DNA of 64,000 bases from Marinobacter azerbaijanicus (GCF_030250645.1 NZ_JASSVS010000008.1:1-64000); one strand, 5' to 3'; shown: positions 31,711 through 42,240, numbered from the stretch's first letter. Numbers and translations: made by a program. Notes: generated from the sequence alone by a model not told the origin.

Positions 31711-31828
31711 GGGAGTGAGCGGGAACGGCCCTACGAAAATGTGCGGAGCCATGGATGGCGGAGCCCAAGCGCACATGGATGTGCTTGTAGCGTTTTTCGT
31801 AGGGCCGTTCCCGCTCGCTCTTACTCCC
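31711..31828. repeat. Nested inverted-repeat intergenic element
   Basis: A 118-base palindromic element. A perfect 23-base inverted repeat (31717-31739 with 31794-31816) is flanked by outer arms GGGAGT and ACTCCC (31711-31716, 31823-31828). The 54-base interior holds two smaller hairpins sharing a CATGGATG core: GCCATGGATGGC (31748-31759) and GCACATGGATGTGC (31771-31784). No reading frame is present. The form resembles REP- or MITE-like repeats of gammaproteobacterial genomes. It lies between kdsA and eno, 32 bases before the eno ATG. Confidence 0.85.
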
Positions 31829-31836
31829 AAATTTGA

Positions 31837-33156
<1,320 letters not shown>

Positions 33157-33211
33157 CCGTCCCGTTATCAGGTTTGCCTGTCCGGCAGGACGCTGGCAGG
33201 TAACAGGCCTC

Positions 33212-33257
33212 AAAAGGCCATCGTGGTTCTGAAATTGAGAGGCACGATGGCCTTTTT
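33212..33257 (+). terminator. Terminator after eno
   Basis: A 14-base stem (AAAAGGCCATCGTG with CACGATGGCCTTTT, 17-base loop) ends in a TTTTT run, 56 bases after the eno stop. The A run on the left arm could make it work on both strands. Confidence 0.88.
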
Positions 33258-33343
33258 GTACAACCGGTTAGCAGAACTTGTTGCTAATCTACACTAAGGT
33301 CTATACTCAACACTCGGTTGGTGTGTCGTAAACGGAATTCGCA

Positions 33344-33616
33344 ATGAAGTTGCTCTGGTCCATCATGATTATTCTCATTCTCCTGCTGCAGGTGCGCCTG
33401 TGGGTCGGGGAAGGCAGCTTTGCCCAGGTGTGGGGGCTGGAGAAGGCGATCGCAGAGCAGCGCGAGGAAAACGCCGAGCTGGCAGTACGGAATGAGCGTC
33501 TCTATGCCGAAGTCCGCAATCTCCGGGGAGAGAAGGGCGCGGTAGAGGAGCGGGCGCGAATGAATCTGGGATTGATCCGTAACGATGAAACCTTCTTCCT
33601 GGTGGTTGAGCAGTAA
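33344..33616 (+). CDS. ftsB: Cell division protein FtsB
   Basis: A 90-residue bitopic protein of the FtsB-FtsL-FtsQ divisome subcomplex. One N-terminal membrane helix (LLWSIMIILILLLQVRL) is followed by a periplasmic coiled coil (EKAIAEQREENAELAVRNER) and the family block EERARMNLGLIRNDETFFLV. The gene opens the long cluster that ends with rpoS and lies 86 bases after the eno terminator. ispD follows after 38 bases. Confidence 0.95.
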   Translation: MKLLWSIMIILILLLQVRLWVGEGSFAQVWGLEKAIAEQREENAELAVRNERLYAEVRNLRGEKGAVEERARMNLGLIRNDETFFLVVEQ

Positions 33617-33654
33617 TCAGCCACAAGTCCGACCTGTTAAAGCCGGCCACGTTC

Positions 33655-34353
33655 ATGAGTAAACCCCGCTACTGGCTGATTGTTCCCGCCGCAGGCTCCG
33701 GTCAGCGCATGCAGGCTGATTGTCCCAAACAGTACCTCCGGCTGGGCCAGCGTTTTATTGTCGACATCACGCTTTCCCGGTTGCTGGACAACGCTGCTTT
33801 CTCCGGATGTGTGGTGGCTACAGGGGCCAACGACCGGTGGTGGCCGGAAACGGACGCCAGCAAGGACCCCCGTATCAGTGCGTGTATCGGTGGGTCAGAG
33901 CGTGCAGCATCAGTACTGGCCGCCCTGGATGCGTTGTCAGAACGCGCCGATGATGATGACTGGGTGCTGGTTCATGACGCAGCCCGTCCCTGCCTTCATC
34001 CCGATGATCTTAGGCGTCTGTTGTCCGAGCTGGGTGATCACCCCGTAGGAGGCCTGTTGGCAACGCCGGTGGCCGATACCCTCAAACGGACCGGGCCCGG
34101 GAGCCGCGAGGTTGAAACAACGGTAGACCGTCGTGACCTTTGGCGCGCGCTTACCCCCCAGATGTTCCGTTTCCTGGCTTTGAAGCGGGCGCTTGAGAGT
34201 GCTATTGACGCAGGGTACCCGGTAACGGATGAGGCCTCTGCAATCGAATATGCCGGCCAGAACCCCTGTATCGTGGAGGGGAGACCGGATAACATCAAGG
34301 TTACCGTACCCGCTGATCTGGCCCTTGCCGGCTTTATCTTGAAAAGGAAATAA
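33655..34353 (+). CDS. ispD: 2-C-methyl-D-erythritol 4-phosphate cytidylyltransferase
   Basis: A 232-residue enzyme of the MEP isoprenoid pathway that links CTP to methylerythritol phosphate. Motifs are [20 protein letters not shown] at the N-terminus, [11 protein letters not shown] for the nucleotide/metal site, and [11 protein letters not shown]. ispF starts 4 bases after its stop, so the two consecutive-branch enzymes are made together. Confidence 0.96.
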   Translation: MSKPRYWLIVPAAGSGQRMQADCPKQYLRLGQRFIVDITLSRLLDNAAFSGCVVATGANDRWWPETDASKDPRISACIGGSERAASVLAALDALSERADDDDWVLVHDAARPCLHPDDLRRLLSELGDHPVGGLLATPVADTLKRTGPGSREVETTVDRRDLWRALTPQMFRFLALKRALESAIDAGYPVTDEASAIEYAGQNPCIVEGRPDNIKVTVPADLALAGFILKRK

Positions 34354-34357
34354 CACT

Positions 34358-34837
34358 ATGCGAATCGGGCAAGGCTTCGATGTCCACGCGTTTTGCGAGG
34401 GCGATCAGGTAACCCTTGGAGGTGTCCCTATTCCGTTCAGTCAGGGCCTCAGGGCCCACTCTGACGGAGATGTACTGTTGCATGCCCTTGCAGACGCGTT
34501 GCTGGGAGCGGCAGCGCTTGGCGACATCGGTCATCTGTTTCCGGATACCAGTGATGAATGGGCCGGTGCTGATAGCCGGGATCTTCTGCGCAGGGTTGTA
34601 GGGCGCGTCGCGGATGAGGGCTTTGGGGTTGGCAATGTGGATGCGACCATTATTGCCCAGGCACCGAAAATGGCGCCCCACATTGAAGCCATGCGGCTTA
34701 ACATTGCGGAAGACCTTGGTATTCCGGCCAGCAGGGTCAGCGTCAAGGCAACCACATCCGAAAAGCTTGGCTTTACCGGCCGGGGTGAAGGCATCGCCTG
34801 CCAGGCCATCTGTCTGCTCGAAGCGACAGCCTCATGA
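34358..34837 (+). CDS. ispF: 2-C-methyl-D-erythritol 2,4-cyclodiphosphate synthase
   Basis: A 159-residue trimeric zinc enzyme of the MEP pathway. The N-terminus [12 protein letters not shown] gives zinc ligands Asp8 and His10. [31 protein letters not shown] and [14 protein letters not shown] are standard. Its end overlaps the truD start by 4 bases. Confidence 0.97.
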   Translation: MRIGQGFDVHAFCEGDQVTLGGVPIPFSQGLRAHSDGDVLLHALADALLGAAALGDIGHLFPDTSDEWAGADSRDLLRRVVGRVADEGFGVGNVDATIIAQAPKMAPHIEAMRLNIAEDLGIPASRVSVKATTSEKLGFTGRGEGIACQAICLLEATAS

Positions 34838-35922
34838 TTGACACCCCGGACACCACAACGGAGAAATCCGGCTGGCGCACGGACTGGCCGACCTCCGGCG
34901 GAGGACGAGTGGCCAGTGCCGTGCTCAAGACCTGCCCCGAGGATTTTCTGGTTGATGAAGACCTGCCATTACCGGAAGCACTGACGAACGGTGGTGAGCA
35001 TCTCTGTGTGCGGCTCGAAAAAAACGGTGACAATACCGATTATGTTGCACGTCAACTGGCGACCCTTTCCGGTTGCCGCCATTTCGATGTGGGTTTTTGT
35101 GGTCTGAAGGACCGCCATGCTGTCACCCGCCAATGGTTCAGTATTTACCGACCGGGCCAGGAGGATGACGACGCCACCTTCCTGAGCGCAGTGGCCGGAA
35201 ACTGGCGGGTTCTGGCGCACCATCGTCAGGCCCGGAAGTTGCGGCGGGGGGATCACAGCGGCAACTACTTTGAGGTGGTGCTGAGGGACGTGTCGGGCGA
35301 CCAGGCGGCCGTTGACCAGGCATTGACCCGTTTACGGGATGTGGGATGTCCGAACTATTTCGGGCCGCAGAGATTTGGCCATGGCGGAGCCAACCTGGAT
35401 CGGGCACTGACCATGGATCCGTCAAGGCTGAATCGTCGTGGCGCCCGCAATGCCAAAAAGCGCGGAAGAGGGCGGTCAACCTCTGGCAGTAGCGACAGTA
35501 AAAACGTATTGTACTTTTCGGCGGCTCGCTCGTGGCTGTTTAATGAAGTGCTTGCCTTACGGGTGCGCAATGGTACCTGGCTGGACCCGATGGAGGGTGA
35601 ACCCGGCACCAGCGATAGTCACGATATAATGGTGACAGGCCCCCTGTGGGGAGACGGTGGAACCGCTGCGGTGTCAGCCCAGGGCGAGCTTGAACGGGCG
35701 GTGATTGCCCAGCATCCCCAGCTGGCGGCGGTGTTTGCAACTACCCGCATGCAGCCGGAACGCCGGCCGCTGAAAATGTTGCCGGCAGCGCTCGACTGGC
35801 AATGGCAGGGGGGCGATCAACTGCTGCTGAAGTTCTGGCTTGCACCGGGGCAGTACGCAACCAGCTTGGTGAGCGATGTGTTCGAGATAACGGATGCAAC
35901 GAGGGTTGCCGGGAGGGACTGA
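34834..35922 (+). CDS. truD: tRNA pseudouridine(13) synthase
   Basis: A 362-residue pseudouridine synthase acting on U13 of tRNA(Glu). The catalytic region is [16 protein letters not shown] with the Asp. The family block [15 protein letters not shown] follows, and the inserted TruD domain runs up to a C-terminal [14 protein letters not shown] basic, Ser-rich insert ([20 protein letters not shown], about 205-224) is more charged than usual. 109 bases with a small hairpin (CTTTCCG/CGGAAAG, 35980-35996) separate it from surE. Confidence 0.95.
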   Translation: MIDTPDTTTEKSGWRTDWPTSGGGRVASAVLKTCPEDFLVDEDLPLPEALTNGGEHLCVRLEKNGDNTDYVARQLATLSGCRHFDVGFCGLKDRHAVTRQWFSIYRPGQEDDDATFLSAVAGNWRVLAHHRQARKLRRGDHSGNYFEVVLRDVSGDQAAVDQALTRLRDVGCPNYFGPQRFGHGGANLDRALTMDPSRLNRRGARNAKKRGRGRSTSGSSDSKNVLYFSAARSWLFNEVLALRVRNGTWLDPMEGEPGTSDSHDIMVTGPLWGDGGTAAVSAQGELERAVIAQHPQLAAVFATTRMQPERRPLKMLPAALDWQWQGGDQLLLKFWLAPGQYATSLVSDVFEITDATRVAGRD

Positions 35923-36031
35923 TGCTTCCCGGTTAAAAAAAGGGGCGCGAGACCCCCGACAATAAAACACCCGGCGCCACTTTCCGGAACGGAAAGGCGG
36001 AAGCGGGGAATCAAGGCTAGCGGAGAATATT

Positions 36032-36796
36032 GTGCGAATTCTGTTGTCCAATGATGATGGCGTTCATTCACCCGGTCTGCAGGCGCTTTATGAAGGGCTT
36101 GTCGGAGTGGGGGATCTGGAGGTTGTAGCGCCGGATCGCGACCATAGTGGCGCAAGCAACGCATTAACGCTCAACCGCCCATTAACGGTGGAGGATCACC
36201 CAAACGGCTTCCGCTCCGTTGATGGAACCCCGACGGACTGTGTCCATCTTGGGGTGAACGGTCTGTTTGACGAACCGTTTGATCGGGTTGTGTCGGGAAT
36301 CAATACTCACGCCAACCTCGGGGATGACATCATCTACTCCGGAACCGTTGCCGCTGCCACCGAGGGCAGGAATCTGGGCCTGCCTGCCATCGCAGTGTCA
36401 CTGGTCAATGAAGGGCGCTTTCACTACGAAACGGCTGCCAGGGTTGTTCGGGTATTGCTGGAGAGCCAGGCCCCGCTGAAACTGGGCCCTCGCTGTATAC
36501 TCAATGTGAATGTCCCCGATGTTCCCTGGGAAGAGCTCGCGGGTTTCCGTGTAACCCGCCTGGGGCATCGTGATCGTGCCGAGGGAGCGGTACCCATGAC
36601 CTGTCCCCGCGGCAAGGCCCGTTACTGGATTGGTGCTGCCGGCGAAGGCAGTGATGCGGGCCCCGGTACCGATTTTAACGCTGTCCGTGAGAAGTATGTG
36701 TCCATTACCCCGGTCCAGGTGGATATGACCCGCCACGAAGTGCTCTCGTCCCTGAGGGAGTGGGTCGGTCTGCTGTCGGAACGGGAGGGGCGCTGA
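36032..36796 (+). CDS. surE: 5'-nucleotidase SurE
   Basis: A 254-residue metal-dependent nucleotidase active on nucleoside 5'-monophosphates and short polyphosphates. The metal site begins with LLSNDDGVHSPG (Asp8, Asp9). RDHSGASNALTL and SGINTHANLGDDIIYSGTVA are conserved. It starts at GTG; the upstream CGGAGAAT serves as ribosome site. Its TGA overlaps the ATG of pcm (TGATG), so translation is coupled. Confidence 0.96.
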   Translation: MRILLSNDDGVHSPGLQALYEGLVGVGDLEVVAPDRDHSGASNALTLNRPLTVEDHPNGFRSVDGTPTDCVHLGVNGLFDEPFDRVVSGINTHANLGDDIIYSGTVAAATEGRNLGLPAIAVSLVNEGRFHYETAARVVRVLLESQAPLKLGPRCILNVNVPDVPWEELAGFRVTRLGHRDRAEGAVPMTCPRGKARYWIGAAGEGSDAGPGTDFNAVREKYVSITPVQVDMTRHEVLSSLREWVGLLSEREGR

Positions 36797-37452
36797 TGGT
36801 CGCACAGATCGACGGCATCGGAATGACTTCCCGCAGAACCCGAATGCGATTGATACAGAGGTTGAGGGAAGCCGGCATAGCAGACGAGCAGGTGTTGCAG
36901 GCAATGTCGGATACTCCGCGCCACATTTTTCTGGATGAAGCCCTGGCCCATCGGGCCTATGAAGACACCTCATTACCCATTGGCTATAGCCAGACTCTGT
37001 CCCAGCCTTACATTGTGGCGCGAATGACAGAATCCCTGTTGCGCCACGCGCCACGTAAAGTACTGGAGCTGGGGACCGGGTCCGGTTATCAGACAGCGAT
37101 CCTGGCCCGGCTGGTGGATCAGGTGTTCAGTGTTGAGCGAATCCGGCCGCTACAGGACAGGGCCCGGGACCGGCTCCGCCAGCTCGGTCTGCGCAATGTC
37201 ATGCTCAAGCATGCCGACGGTGGCATGGGCTGGCCAGATCAGGGCCCATTCGACGGTATCATCGTGACAGCTGCGCCGCGGGAAATTCCTTCCGAGCTGA
37301 AAGATCAGCTGGCGGATGGTGGCGTAATCGTGGCCCCGATAGGTGAGGGAACCCAGATGCTGGTGGAAATGGTTCGTCATGGTGATCGGTTTGAAACCAC
37401 AGAGATCGAGCCGGTGCGCTTTGTGCCCCTTTTGGGCGGGGTTGTGCGGTGA
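36796..37452 (+). CDS. pcm: Protein-L-isoaspartate O-methyltransferase
   Basis: A 218-residue SAM-dependent repair enzyme for isoaspartyl residues. Motif I is VLELGTGSGYQTAILARL. The substrate region is TSLPIGYSQTLSQPYIVARM, and VTAAPREIPSELKDQL is a later family block. I use ATG 36796, one base into the surE stop and preceded by GGGAGGGG; an in-frame GTG at 36760 would lie inside surE. The partnership with surE in stationary-phase survival is known in E. coli. Confidence 0.96.
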   Translation: MVAQIDGIGMTSRRTRMRLIQRLREAGIADEQVLQAMSDTPRHIFLDEALAHRAYEDTSLPIGYSQTLSQPYIVARMTESLLRHAPRKVLELGTGSGYQTAILARLVDQVFSVERIRPLQDRARDRLRQLGLRNVMLKHADGGMGWPDQGPFDGIIVTAAPREIPSELKDQLADGGVIVAPIGEGTQMLVEMVRHGDRFETTEIEPVRFVPLLGGVVR

Positions 37453-38417
37453 TCTCAGAGCCCCAGCGACAAGACTCCACAGAACCGGCCCGGAACCACC
37501 ATCCATTTGCTGTATTCCTCCGGGGCATGGCCATGGGAGCTGCCGATATCGTTCCGGGTGTTTCCGGGGGAACCATTGCCTTCATTACCGGCATCTATTT
37601 CAGGCTTCTGGAGGCAATCGGGGCGGCTCCCCAGGCGGTTTACCGGCACCTGTTCCGGGGCCAGTTAAAGGCATTCTGGCAGGCCTGTGACGGCTCCTTC
37701 CTGCTGGCATTGTTAGCGGGCATCATTGGCAGCATCGCCACCCTGGCGTCGGCCATCAGCTTTATCCTGGCGGAATATCCCATTCTTATCTGGAGCTTCT
37801 TCTTTGGCCTGATCGTCGCTTCCGTATGGCATGTGGGTCGTCAGGTCCGCCATTACAGGCCAGCTCTACTGTTGCCGTTACTTGCCGGGACCGTATTTGC
37901 CTGGTGGATCACTACATTACCCGCCAGTGAGCTTGCACCCTCCTCTCTGGTATTTTTTGGCGCCGGTGCCCTGGCCATCTGCGCCATGATACTTCCCGGT
38001 ATATCGGGCAGCTTCATACTGGTCATTCTGGGTATGTATGTTCCGGTGCTGGATGCCATACGCGCACTGGATATTTCCACCCTGTTGATTTTCATGAGCG
38101 GCTGCCTGGTAGGGCTGCTGTCTGTTGCCCGGCTTATTACCTGGGCATTCCGGCATTTTCACGATCCGGTTCTGGCCCTGCTTACCGGGTTTATGGTGGG
38201 AGCTCTGAACAAGGTATGGCCCTGGAAAGAAACCCTGAGCTGGCGGACCAACAGCGCTGGCGAGCTGGTTCCGCTTAACGAGGCGAGCATCAGTCCGTTG
38301 GGCTATGCTGAGATGACGGGGCAGGATCCACAGCTGTTACTGGCATTACTCTGCGCTTCGGTGGGGCTGTTACTGGTATTGCTGGTAGAGTGGGCCGGCA
38401 GTAATAGAACTGCCTGA
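37449..38417 (+). CDS. DUF368 (PopT-type) undecaprenyl phosphate transporter
   Basis: A 322-residue polytopic inner-membrane protein of the DUF368 family. The signature MGAADIVPGVSGGTIAFI is near residue 28, and a second copy-like LPGISGSFILVILGMYVPVL lies near 182. Family members such as PopT of Vibrio have been shown to recycle undecaprenyl phosphate across the membrane for envelope synthesis. It overlaps pcm by 4 bases through a GTG start. Its place in the surE-pcm-nlpD-rpoS block is unusual compared with E. coli. Confidence 0.88.
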   Translation: MISEPQRQDSTEPARNHHPFAVFLRGMAMGAADIVPGVSGGTIAFITGIYFRLLEAIGAAPQAVYRHLFRGQLKAFWQACDGSFLLALLAGIIGSIATLASAISFILAEYPILIWSFFFGLIVASVWHVGRQVRHYRPALLLPLLAGTVFAWWITTLPASELAPSSLVFFGAGALAICAMILPGISGSFILVILGMYVPVLDAIRALDISTLLIFMSGCLVGLLSVARLITWAFRHFHDPVLALLTGFMVGALNKVWPWKETLSWRTNSAGELVPLNEASISPLGYAEMTGQDPQLLLALLCASVGLLLVLLVEWAGSNRTA

Positions 38418-38453
38418 CGGTTGAGGTCAGGAAAGCCGCATCCCGGTCGGATT

Positions 38454-38469
38454 TGTGACACTGTTCACT
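38454..38469. promoter_or_regulatory. CRP/Vfr-like site upstream of nlpD-rpoS
   Basis: The sequence TGTGACACTGTTCACT fits the CRP half-site pattern TGTGA-N6-TCACA with one mismatch at the last base, and is preceded by ATT. It lies 194 bases before the nlpD start in the largest gap of the window, an AT-rich stretch with promoter-like TATA runs (38595-38625). cAMP-CRP and Vfr are known regulators of rpoS in E. coli and Pseudomonas; binding here is inference. Confidence 0.55.
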
Positions 38470-38662
38470 GGTGTGTCGGGACAAAGTGTTACTTTTTGCT
38501 CATCAAGGGTGTTTCTGGCGGTAACAAAAGCAACAGGCAGGTAACTTGGCTTCCCGTCCAAAATATGCAATAAATTAGTAGGTTACTTACAACACTTTAT
38601 AAACTGCCGTATTTTTTATACGAATTTTCAATAACGGGCATATTTTTATTCTTTTTAGATCA

Positions 38663-39562
38663 GTGCGTGGGTTTATTACCGCTGCAAAGGCAGCCCTCCC
38701 GCGGCTCCCCTCCGGTGCCCCTGTCCTTTCGTGCTCGAAAAAGCGCGCACGCTACCTTGCCTTCCCCTTTATTCTGTCCTGCCTGTTGTTGATGCCAGTA
38801 CTGCTGACTGGCTGTAATACCCAGGCCATTTACCAGGACGACCGCTATAACCCGCCTGTGTACTGGGGGCGTCATGTGGTCAAGCCAGGCGAAACCCTCT
38901 ATAGCATCGCCTGGCGGTATGGCCGGGATTACCGTGAACTTGGTGATGCGAACAACATGACATCTCCCTATAACCTGAAGGCGGGACAGGTGCTAAGGCT
39001 TGATGTTCGCGGAAATGTAACATCATCCGGAGACAATCGGAGCAGCAACAGGAAAGCAGCCTCTTCGTCGCCCCAGCGTTCTGCCCCCAGTGTCTCCCGT
39101 CAGCAGGAGCCGCAATCGGAATCCAGACCGTCGGTTTCGAAGGCACCGGACAGGTCTTCGCCGATAACCGGACAGACGCAGACAGTTGCCAGTATCGCCT
39201 GGCGCTGGCCACACGTTGGCACCGTAATTGCAGGTTATTCGACATCCGGGAAAGTCAATAAAGGTATTGATATTGCTGGAAAAGAAGGAGACTCTGTAAG
39301 AGCGGCGGCAAGTGGTAACGTCGTCTATGCCGGAAGCGGGTTACTTGGCTACGGCAATCTGATTATAGTGAACCACAACGAGCACTATTTGAGTGCTTAC
39401 GCACATAACCGGAAGATTCTGGTGCAGGAAGGGGAGGATGTAAAAGCCGGACAGGTCATCGCTGAACTGGGAACCAGCGGCACGGATCGGCCAAGGTTGC
39501 ATTTTGAAATCCGGAAAAATGGCAATCCTGTCGACCCCATGCACTACCTCCCATCCCGATGA
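38663..39562 (+). CDS. nlpD: NlpD-type lipoprotein, LysM plus LytM domains
   Basis: A 299-residue envelope lipoprotein that activates the division amidase AmiC. A basic N-terminus and the signal LAFPFILSCLLLMPVLLTGC give lipidated Cys51. A LysM domain (70-113) and a Ser/Gln-rich linker (115-185) precede a C-terminal M23/LytM domain (about 200-296). The zinc site is degenerate: NKGID in place of HxGxD, and RLH in place of HxH. This is as expected for an activator without hydrolase activity. The GTG start at 38663 gives a long signal region, so the true start could be further in. rpoS follows, and in E. coli the main rpoS promoter lies inside nlpD. Confidence 0.92.
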   Translation: MRGFITAAKAALPRLPSGAPVLSCSKKRARYLAFPFILSCLLLMPVLLTGCNTQAIYQDDRYNPPVYWGRHVVKPGETLYSIAWRYGRDYRELGDANNMTSPYNLKAGQVLRLDVRGNVTSSGDNRSSNRKAASSSPQRSAPSVSRQQEPQSESRPSVSKAPDRSSPITGQTQTVASIAWRWPHVGTVIAGYSTSGKVNKGIDIAGKEGDSVRAAASGNVVYAGSGLLGYGNLIIVNHNEHYLSAYAHNRKILVQEGEDVKAGQVIAELGTSGTDRPRLHFEIRKNGNPVDPMHYLPSR

Positions 39563-39753
39563 GACGGACTTGCGACACAAAACCTGAAGCCGGCATCATA
39601 GACACTCAACACCAAAACAAGAATTGGTGGTGTGATAATCGCCACAGCTAGCAATAGATGTCCTGAACAAGAAAACGAATAAACAGCAGGCGCTCGCAAT
39701 AACAAGAATACGTGAGCGAATATCCAGGATGATTGAAAGGCGGGGCAAGAGTT

Positions 39754-40752
39754 ATGTCAGCAGAACATGAAGAACTCATCATCGATCGTGTATCCGACGT
39801 CGAGGATGCCGACGATCCACTGTTAGCAGAAGACAAAGTAGAAAAAGAAGCTGCCGAAACCGAGGCGGTCGAAACAGAAGACGGAATTCCGGCCCAGGGC
39901 CGTTATTTCACCAGCCAGAAACAGCTGGATGCCACCCAGCTCTATCTCAATGAAATCGGGTTTTCTCCACTACTTACACCGGAAGAAGAAGTCTATTTTG
40001 CGCGGCTTGCCCGCAAGGGCGAAGAGTCCGGTCGCAAACGCATGATCGAGAGTAACCTTCGTCTGGTCGTCAAGATTGCCCGTCGTTATGTGAACCGTGG
40101 TTTAACGTTGCTGGATCTAATCGAAGAAGGAAATCTGGGGCTGATCCGGGCCGTGGAAAAGTTTGATCCCGAACGCGGATTCCGCTTTTCCACTTACGCC
40201 ACCTGGTGGATTCGCCAGACCATTGAGCGGGCCATCATGAATCAGACCCGCACCATTCGTCTTCCCATTCATGTGGTCAAGGAGCTCAATCTCTACCTGC
40301 GGGCGGCCAGAGAACTCACCCAGAAACTGGACCATGAGCCTTCGGCAGAAGAAATCGCAACCATGGTGGATAAGCCGGTCTCTGATGTGAAGCGGATGCT
40401 CGGTTTGAATGAGCGTGTTGCCTCCATGGACACCCCTATCGGTAGCGGCGGAGAGAAGTCACTGCTGGATACCGTTGCGGATGAAGGCGCATCAGACCCG
40501 GCCGATCTTCTGCAGGATAACAACATGTGTTCCTGTGTTGAGAAGTGGATTGACCAGCTCAGTGACAAGCAACAGGAAGTGCTCTCCCGTCGTTTTGGTC
40601 TGAGAGGTTACCCCATCAGTACTCTTGAAGAAGTGGGGCAGGAGATTGGCCTGACCCGTGAGCGGGTTCGCCAGATCCAGGTGGAGGCGCTCCGCCGCCT
40701 GCGGGAAATTCTGGAGAAAGAAGGACTGTCCGGAACCATGCTTTTCAAATAA
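39754..40752 (+). CDS. rpoS: RNA polymerase sigma factor RpoS
   Basis: A 332-residue stationary-phase and general stress sigma factor. After an acidic N-terminus, region 1.2 is [19 protein letters not shown]. Region 2 has [40 protein letters not shown] and [15 protein letters not shown]. Region 4 is [20 protein letters not shown]. The ATG at 39754 is used because CGGGGCAAGA stands before it; an in-frame TTG 21 bases upstream is unlikely. It ends at a strong terminator. Confidence 0.97.
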   Translation: MSAEHEELIIDRVSDVEDADDPLLAEDKVEKEAAETEAVETEDGIPAQGRYFTSQKQLDATQLYLNEIGFSPLLTPEEEVYFARLARKGEESGRKRMIESNLRLVVKIARRYVNRGLTLLDLIEEGNLGLIRAVEKFDPERGFRFSTYATWWIRQTIERAIMNQTRTIRLPIHVVKELNLYLRAARELTQKLDHEPSAEEIATMVDKPVSDVKRMLGLNERVASMDTPIGSGGEKSLLDTVADEGASDPADLLQDNNMCSCVEKWIDQLSDKQQEVLSRRFGLRGYPISTLEEVGQEIGLTRERVRQIQVEALRRLREILEKEGLSGTMLFK

Positions 40753-40767
40753 CTGGTTCTGCCCAGC

Positions 40768-40804
40768 AAAAAAACCGGCCCGCTACGCGCGCCGGTTTTT
40801 TTTT
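40768..40804. terminator. Terminator after rpoS
   Basis: The stem AAAAACCGGC...GCCGGTTTTT has a CCGCTACGCGC-type loop and is followed by nine T in total. Seven A on the left side make it also a candidate on the minus strand. It lies 16 bases after the rpoS stop and closes the ftsB-rpoS cluster. Confidence 0.92.
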
Positions 40805-40944
40805 GCGTTGCCAAATGAGAACCAGCCGGCGTAAGGGGTGGTTTGCTCCCTGTTAAACTTGCCTGGCCGGGGTGGGATAAGGGTGTCGAACTCCGGCAAA
40901 TAATCACGAGACATTCAATAATAATGATCAATAAGGAAAGGACG

Positions 40945-41520
40945 ATGAAAAAGGCTCTATCAACAGGATTTGCCTCACTGCTGCTGACCGCAGCCCTGTC
41001 AGCCCCGGCTTCCGCTCTGACTATAGAGGGCGTGGACCTGCCGGATACCTACTCGGCGATGGACACCGAGTTGAAACTAAACGGCGCGGGTACCCGCTCA
41101 AAGTGGTTTATGGATCTGTACATCGGTGGTCTGTATGTGCCGGAGACCATTGACGATGGCCAGGCCATTATCAATGCGGACGAGCCCCAGGCCATTACCC
41201 TTCACATTATTTCCGGGATGATCACCAGCGACAAAATGAAGTCTGCCACCATGGAGGGTTTTGAGAACTCCACAGGGGGTGGCCTGTCGGCAATCCAGGA
41301 TGATGTGGACGCATTTCTCGACGTATTTTCCGAGGAGATCAATGACGGTGACGTCTTTGATCTGGTCTACCTTCCGGGTGAGGGCGTGCGTGTGCTGAAA
41401 AATGGCGAGGAGCGCGCCACCATCGGTGACCTGGAATTCAAGAAGGCTCTGTTTGGTATCTGGCTTTCAGATGAGCCTGCCCAGAAAGACCTGAAAGAGA
41501 AAATGCTGGGCCAGCGATAA
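40945..41520 (+). CDS. Exported chalcone-isomerase-like protein
   Basis: A 191-residue protein with a Sec signal (MKKALSTGFASLLLTAALSAPASA) and a chalcone-isomerase-like fold. Typical regions are GVDLPDTY, LNGAGTRSKWFMDLYIGGLY and GVRVLKNGEERATIGDLEFKKALFGIWLS. In bacteria such proteins are periplasmic, do not make flavonoids, and have no settled function; fatty acid or heme-related binding has been suggested. The ATG at 40945 follows AAGGAAAGG; longer in-frame starts are not credible. It converges with nth. Confidence 0.88.
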   Translation: MKKALSTGFASLLLTAALSAPASALTIEGVDLPDTYSAMDTELKLNGAGTRSKWFMDLYIGGLYVPETIDDGQAIINADEPQAITLHIISGMITSDKMKSATMEGFENSTGGGLSAIQDDVDAFLDVFSEEINDGDVFDLVYLPGEGVRVLKNGEERATIGDLEFKKALFGIWLSDEPAQKDLKEKMLGQR

Positions 41521-41530
41521 CAGCCCGGTA

Positions 41531-41564
41531 GAAGCCGGAGCCCCCATGAGTGGGGCCCGGCTTC
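41531..41564. terminator. Hairpin between convergent genes
   Basis: An imperfect GC-rich stem (GAAGCCGGAGCCCC with GGGGCCCGGCTTC) lies between the chalcone-isomerase-like gene and nth, which converge. There is no following T run on the plus strand, and the nth stop overlaps its end, so termination is probable but not certain. Confidence 0.5.
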
Positions 41565-42204
41565 ACTCCATATAGTCTCTTTTGTATTTGTATTCGCAAA
41601 GATCCTCGATAATACAGGAGCCGCACCTGGGCTTTCGCGCGGTACAGGTATAGCGTCCGTGCAGGATCAGCCAGTGGTGGGCGTCCAGCAGGAACTCCTT
41701 CGGCACCACGCGCATCAGGCGCTTTTCCACTTCCAGAACATTCTTGCCCGGGGCAATACCGGTACGGTTGGACACTCGGAAAATGTGCGTATCCACTGCC
41801 ATGGCCGGTTGCCCAAAGGCAGTGTTCAGCACCACATTGGCGGTTTTCCGGCCCACACCCGGCAGCGCTTCCAGATCTTCCCGGTTATCGGGAACCTCGC
41901 CTCCATGCTTCTCAATCAGCGCCCGACAGGTCTTGATGACGTTCTCAGCCTTGCTGTTAAAAAGCCCGATGGTCTTGATGTACTCTTTCAGCCCGTCCAC
42001 TCCCAGCGCAAGGATTTTCTCCGGTGTGTTGGCGACCGGGAAGAGTTTTGCTGTTGCCTTGTTCACACCGACGTCGGTTGCCTGGGCTGATAGGATCACG
42101 GCGATCAGCAGTTCGAACGGGCTGGAGTAGTTCAGCTCGGTTGTCGGTGTGGGGTTAGCGTCCCGGAGACGGGTGAATATTTCGGTACGTTTTTCCTTGT
42201 TCAT
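41563..42204 (-). CDS. nth: Endonuclease III
   Basis: A 213-residue base-excision repair glycosylase/lyase for oxidised pyrimidines. The helix-hairpin-helix LPGVGRKTANVVLN supplies the catalytic Lys, and AVDTHIFRVSNR the Asp. The C-terminal iron-sulfur loop has the pattern C-x6-C-x2-C-x5-C (CTARKPRCGSCIIEDLC). ATG 42204 is preferred over a TTG six bases upstream. It is the last gene after rnfE, 36 bases apart, a widespread operon order. Confidence 0.97.
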   Translation of the reverse strand: MNKEKRTEIFTRLRDANPTPTTELNYSSPFELLIAVILSAQATDVGVNKATAKLFPVANTPEKILALGVDGLKEYIKTIGLFNSKAENVIKTCRALIEKHGGEVPDNREDLEALPGVGRKTANVVLNTAFGQPAMAVDTHIFRVSNRTGIAPGKNVLEVEKRLMRVVPKEFLLDAHHWLILHGRYTCTARKPRCGSCIIEDLCEYKYKRDYME

Positions 42205-42240
42205 GGGCAATCCGCTATCTGAAAGGTGGTCACGGGCTGA

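Noticed and set aside
31741..31790. CRISPR-like or tRNA-like structure in the kdsA-eno gap
   Set aside because: The repeats are inverted within one palindromic element, with no spaced direct repeats and no tRNA arms.
35980..35996. Terminator between truD and surE
   Set aside because: The 7-base hairpin has no T run and is followed by GC-rich sequence; kept only as a note under truD.
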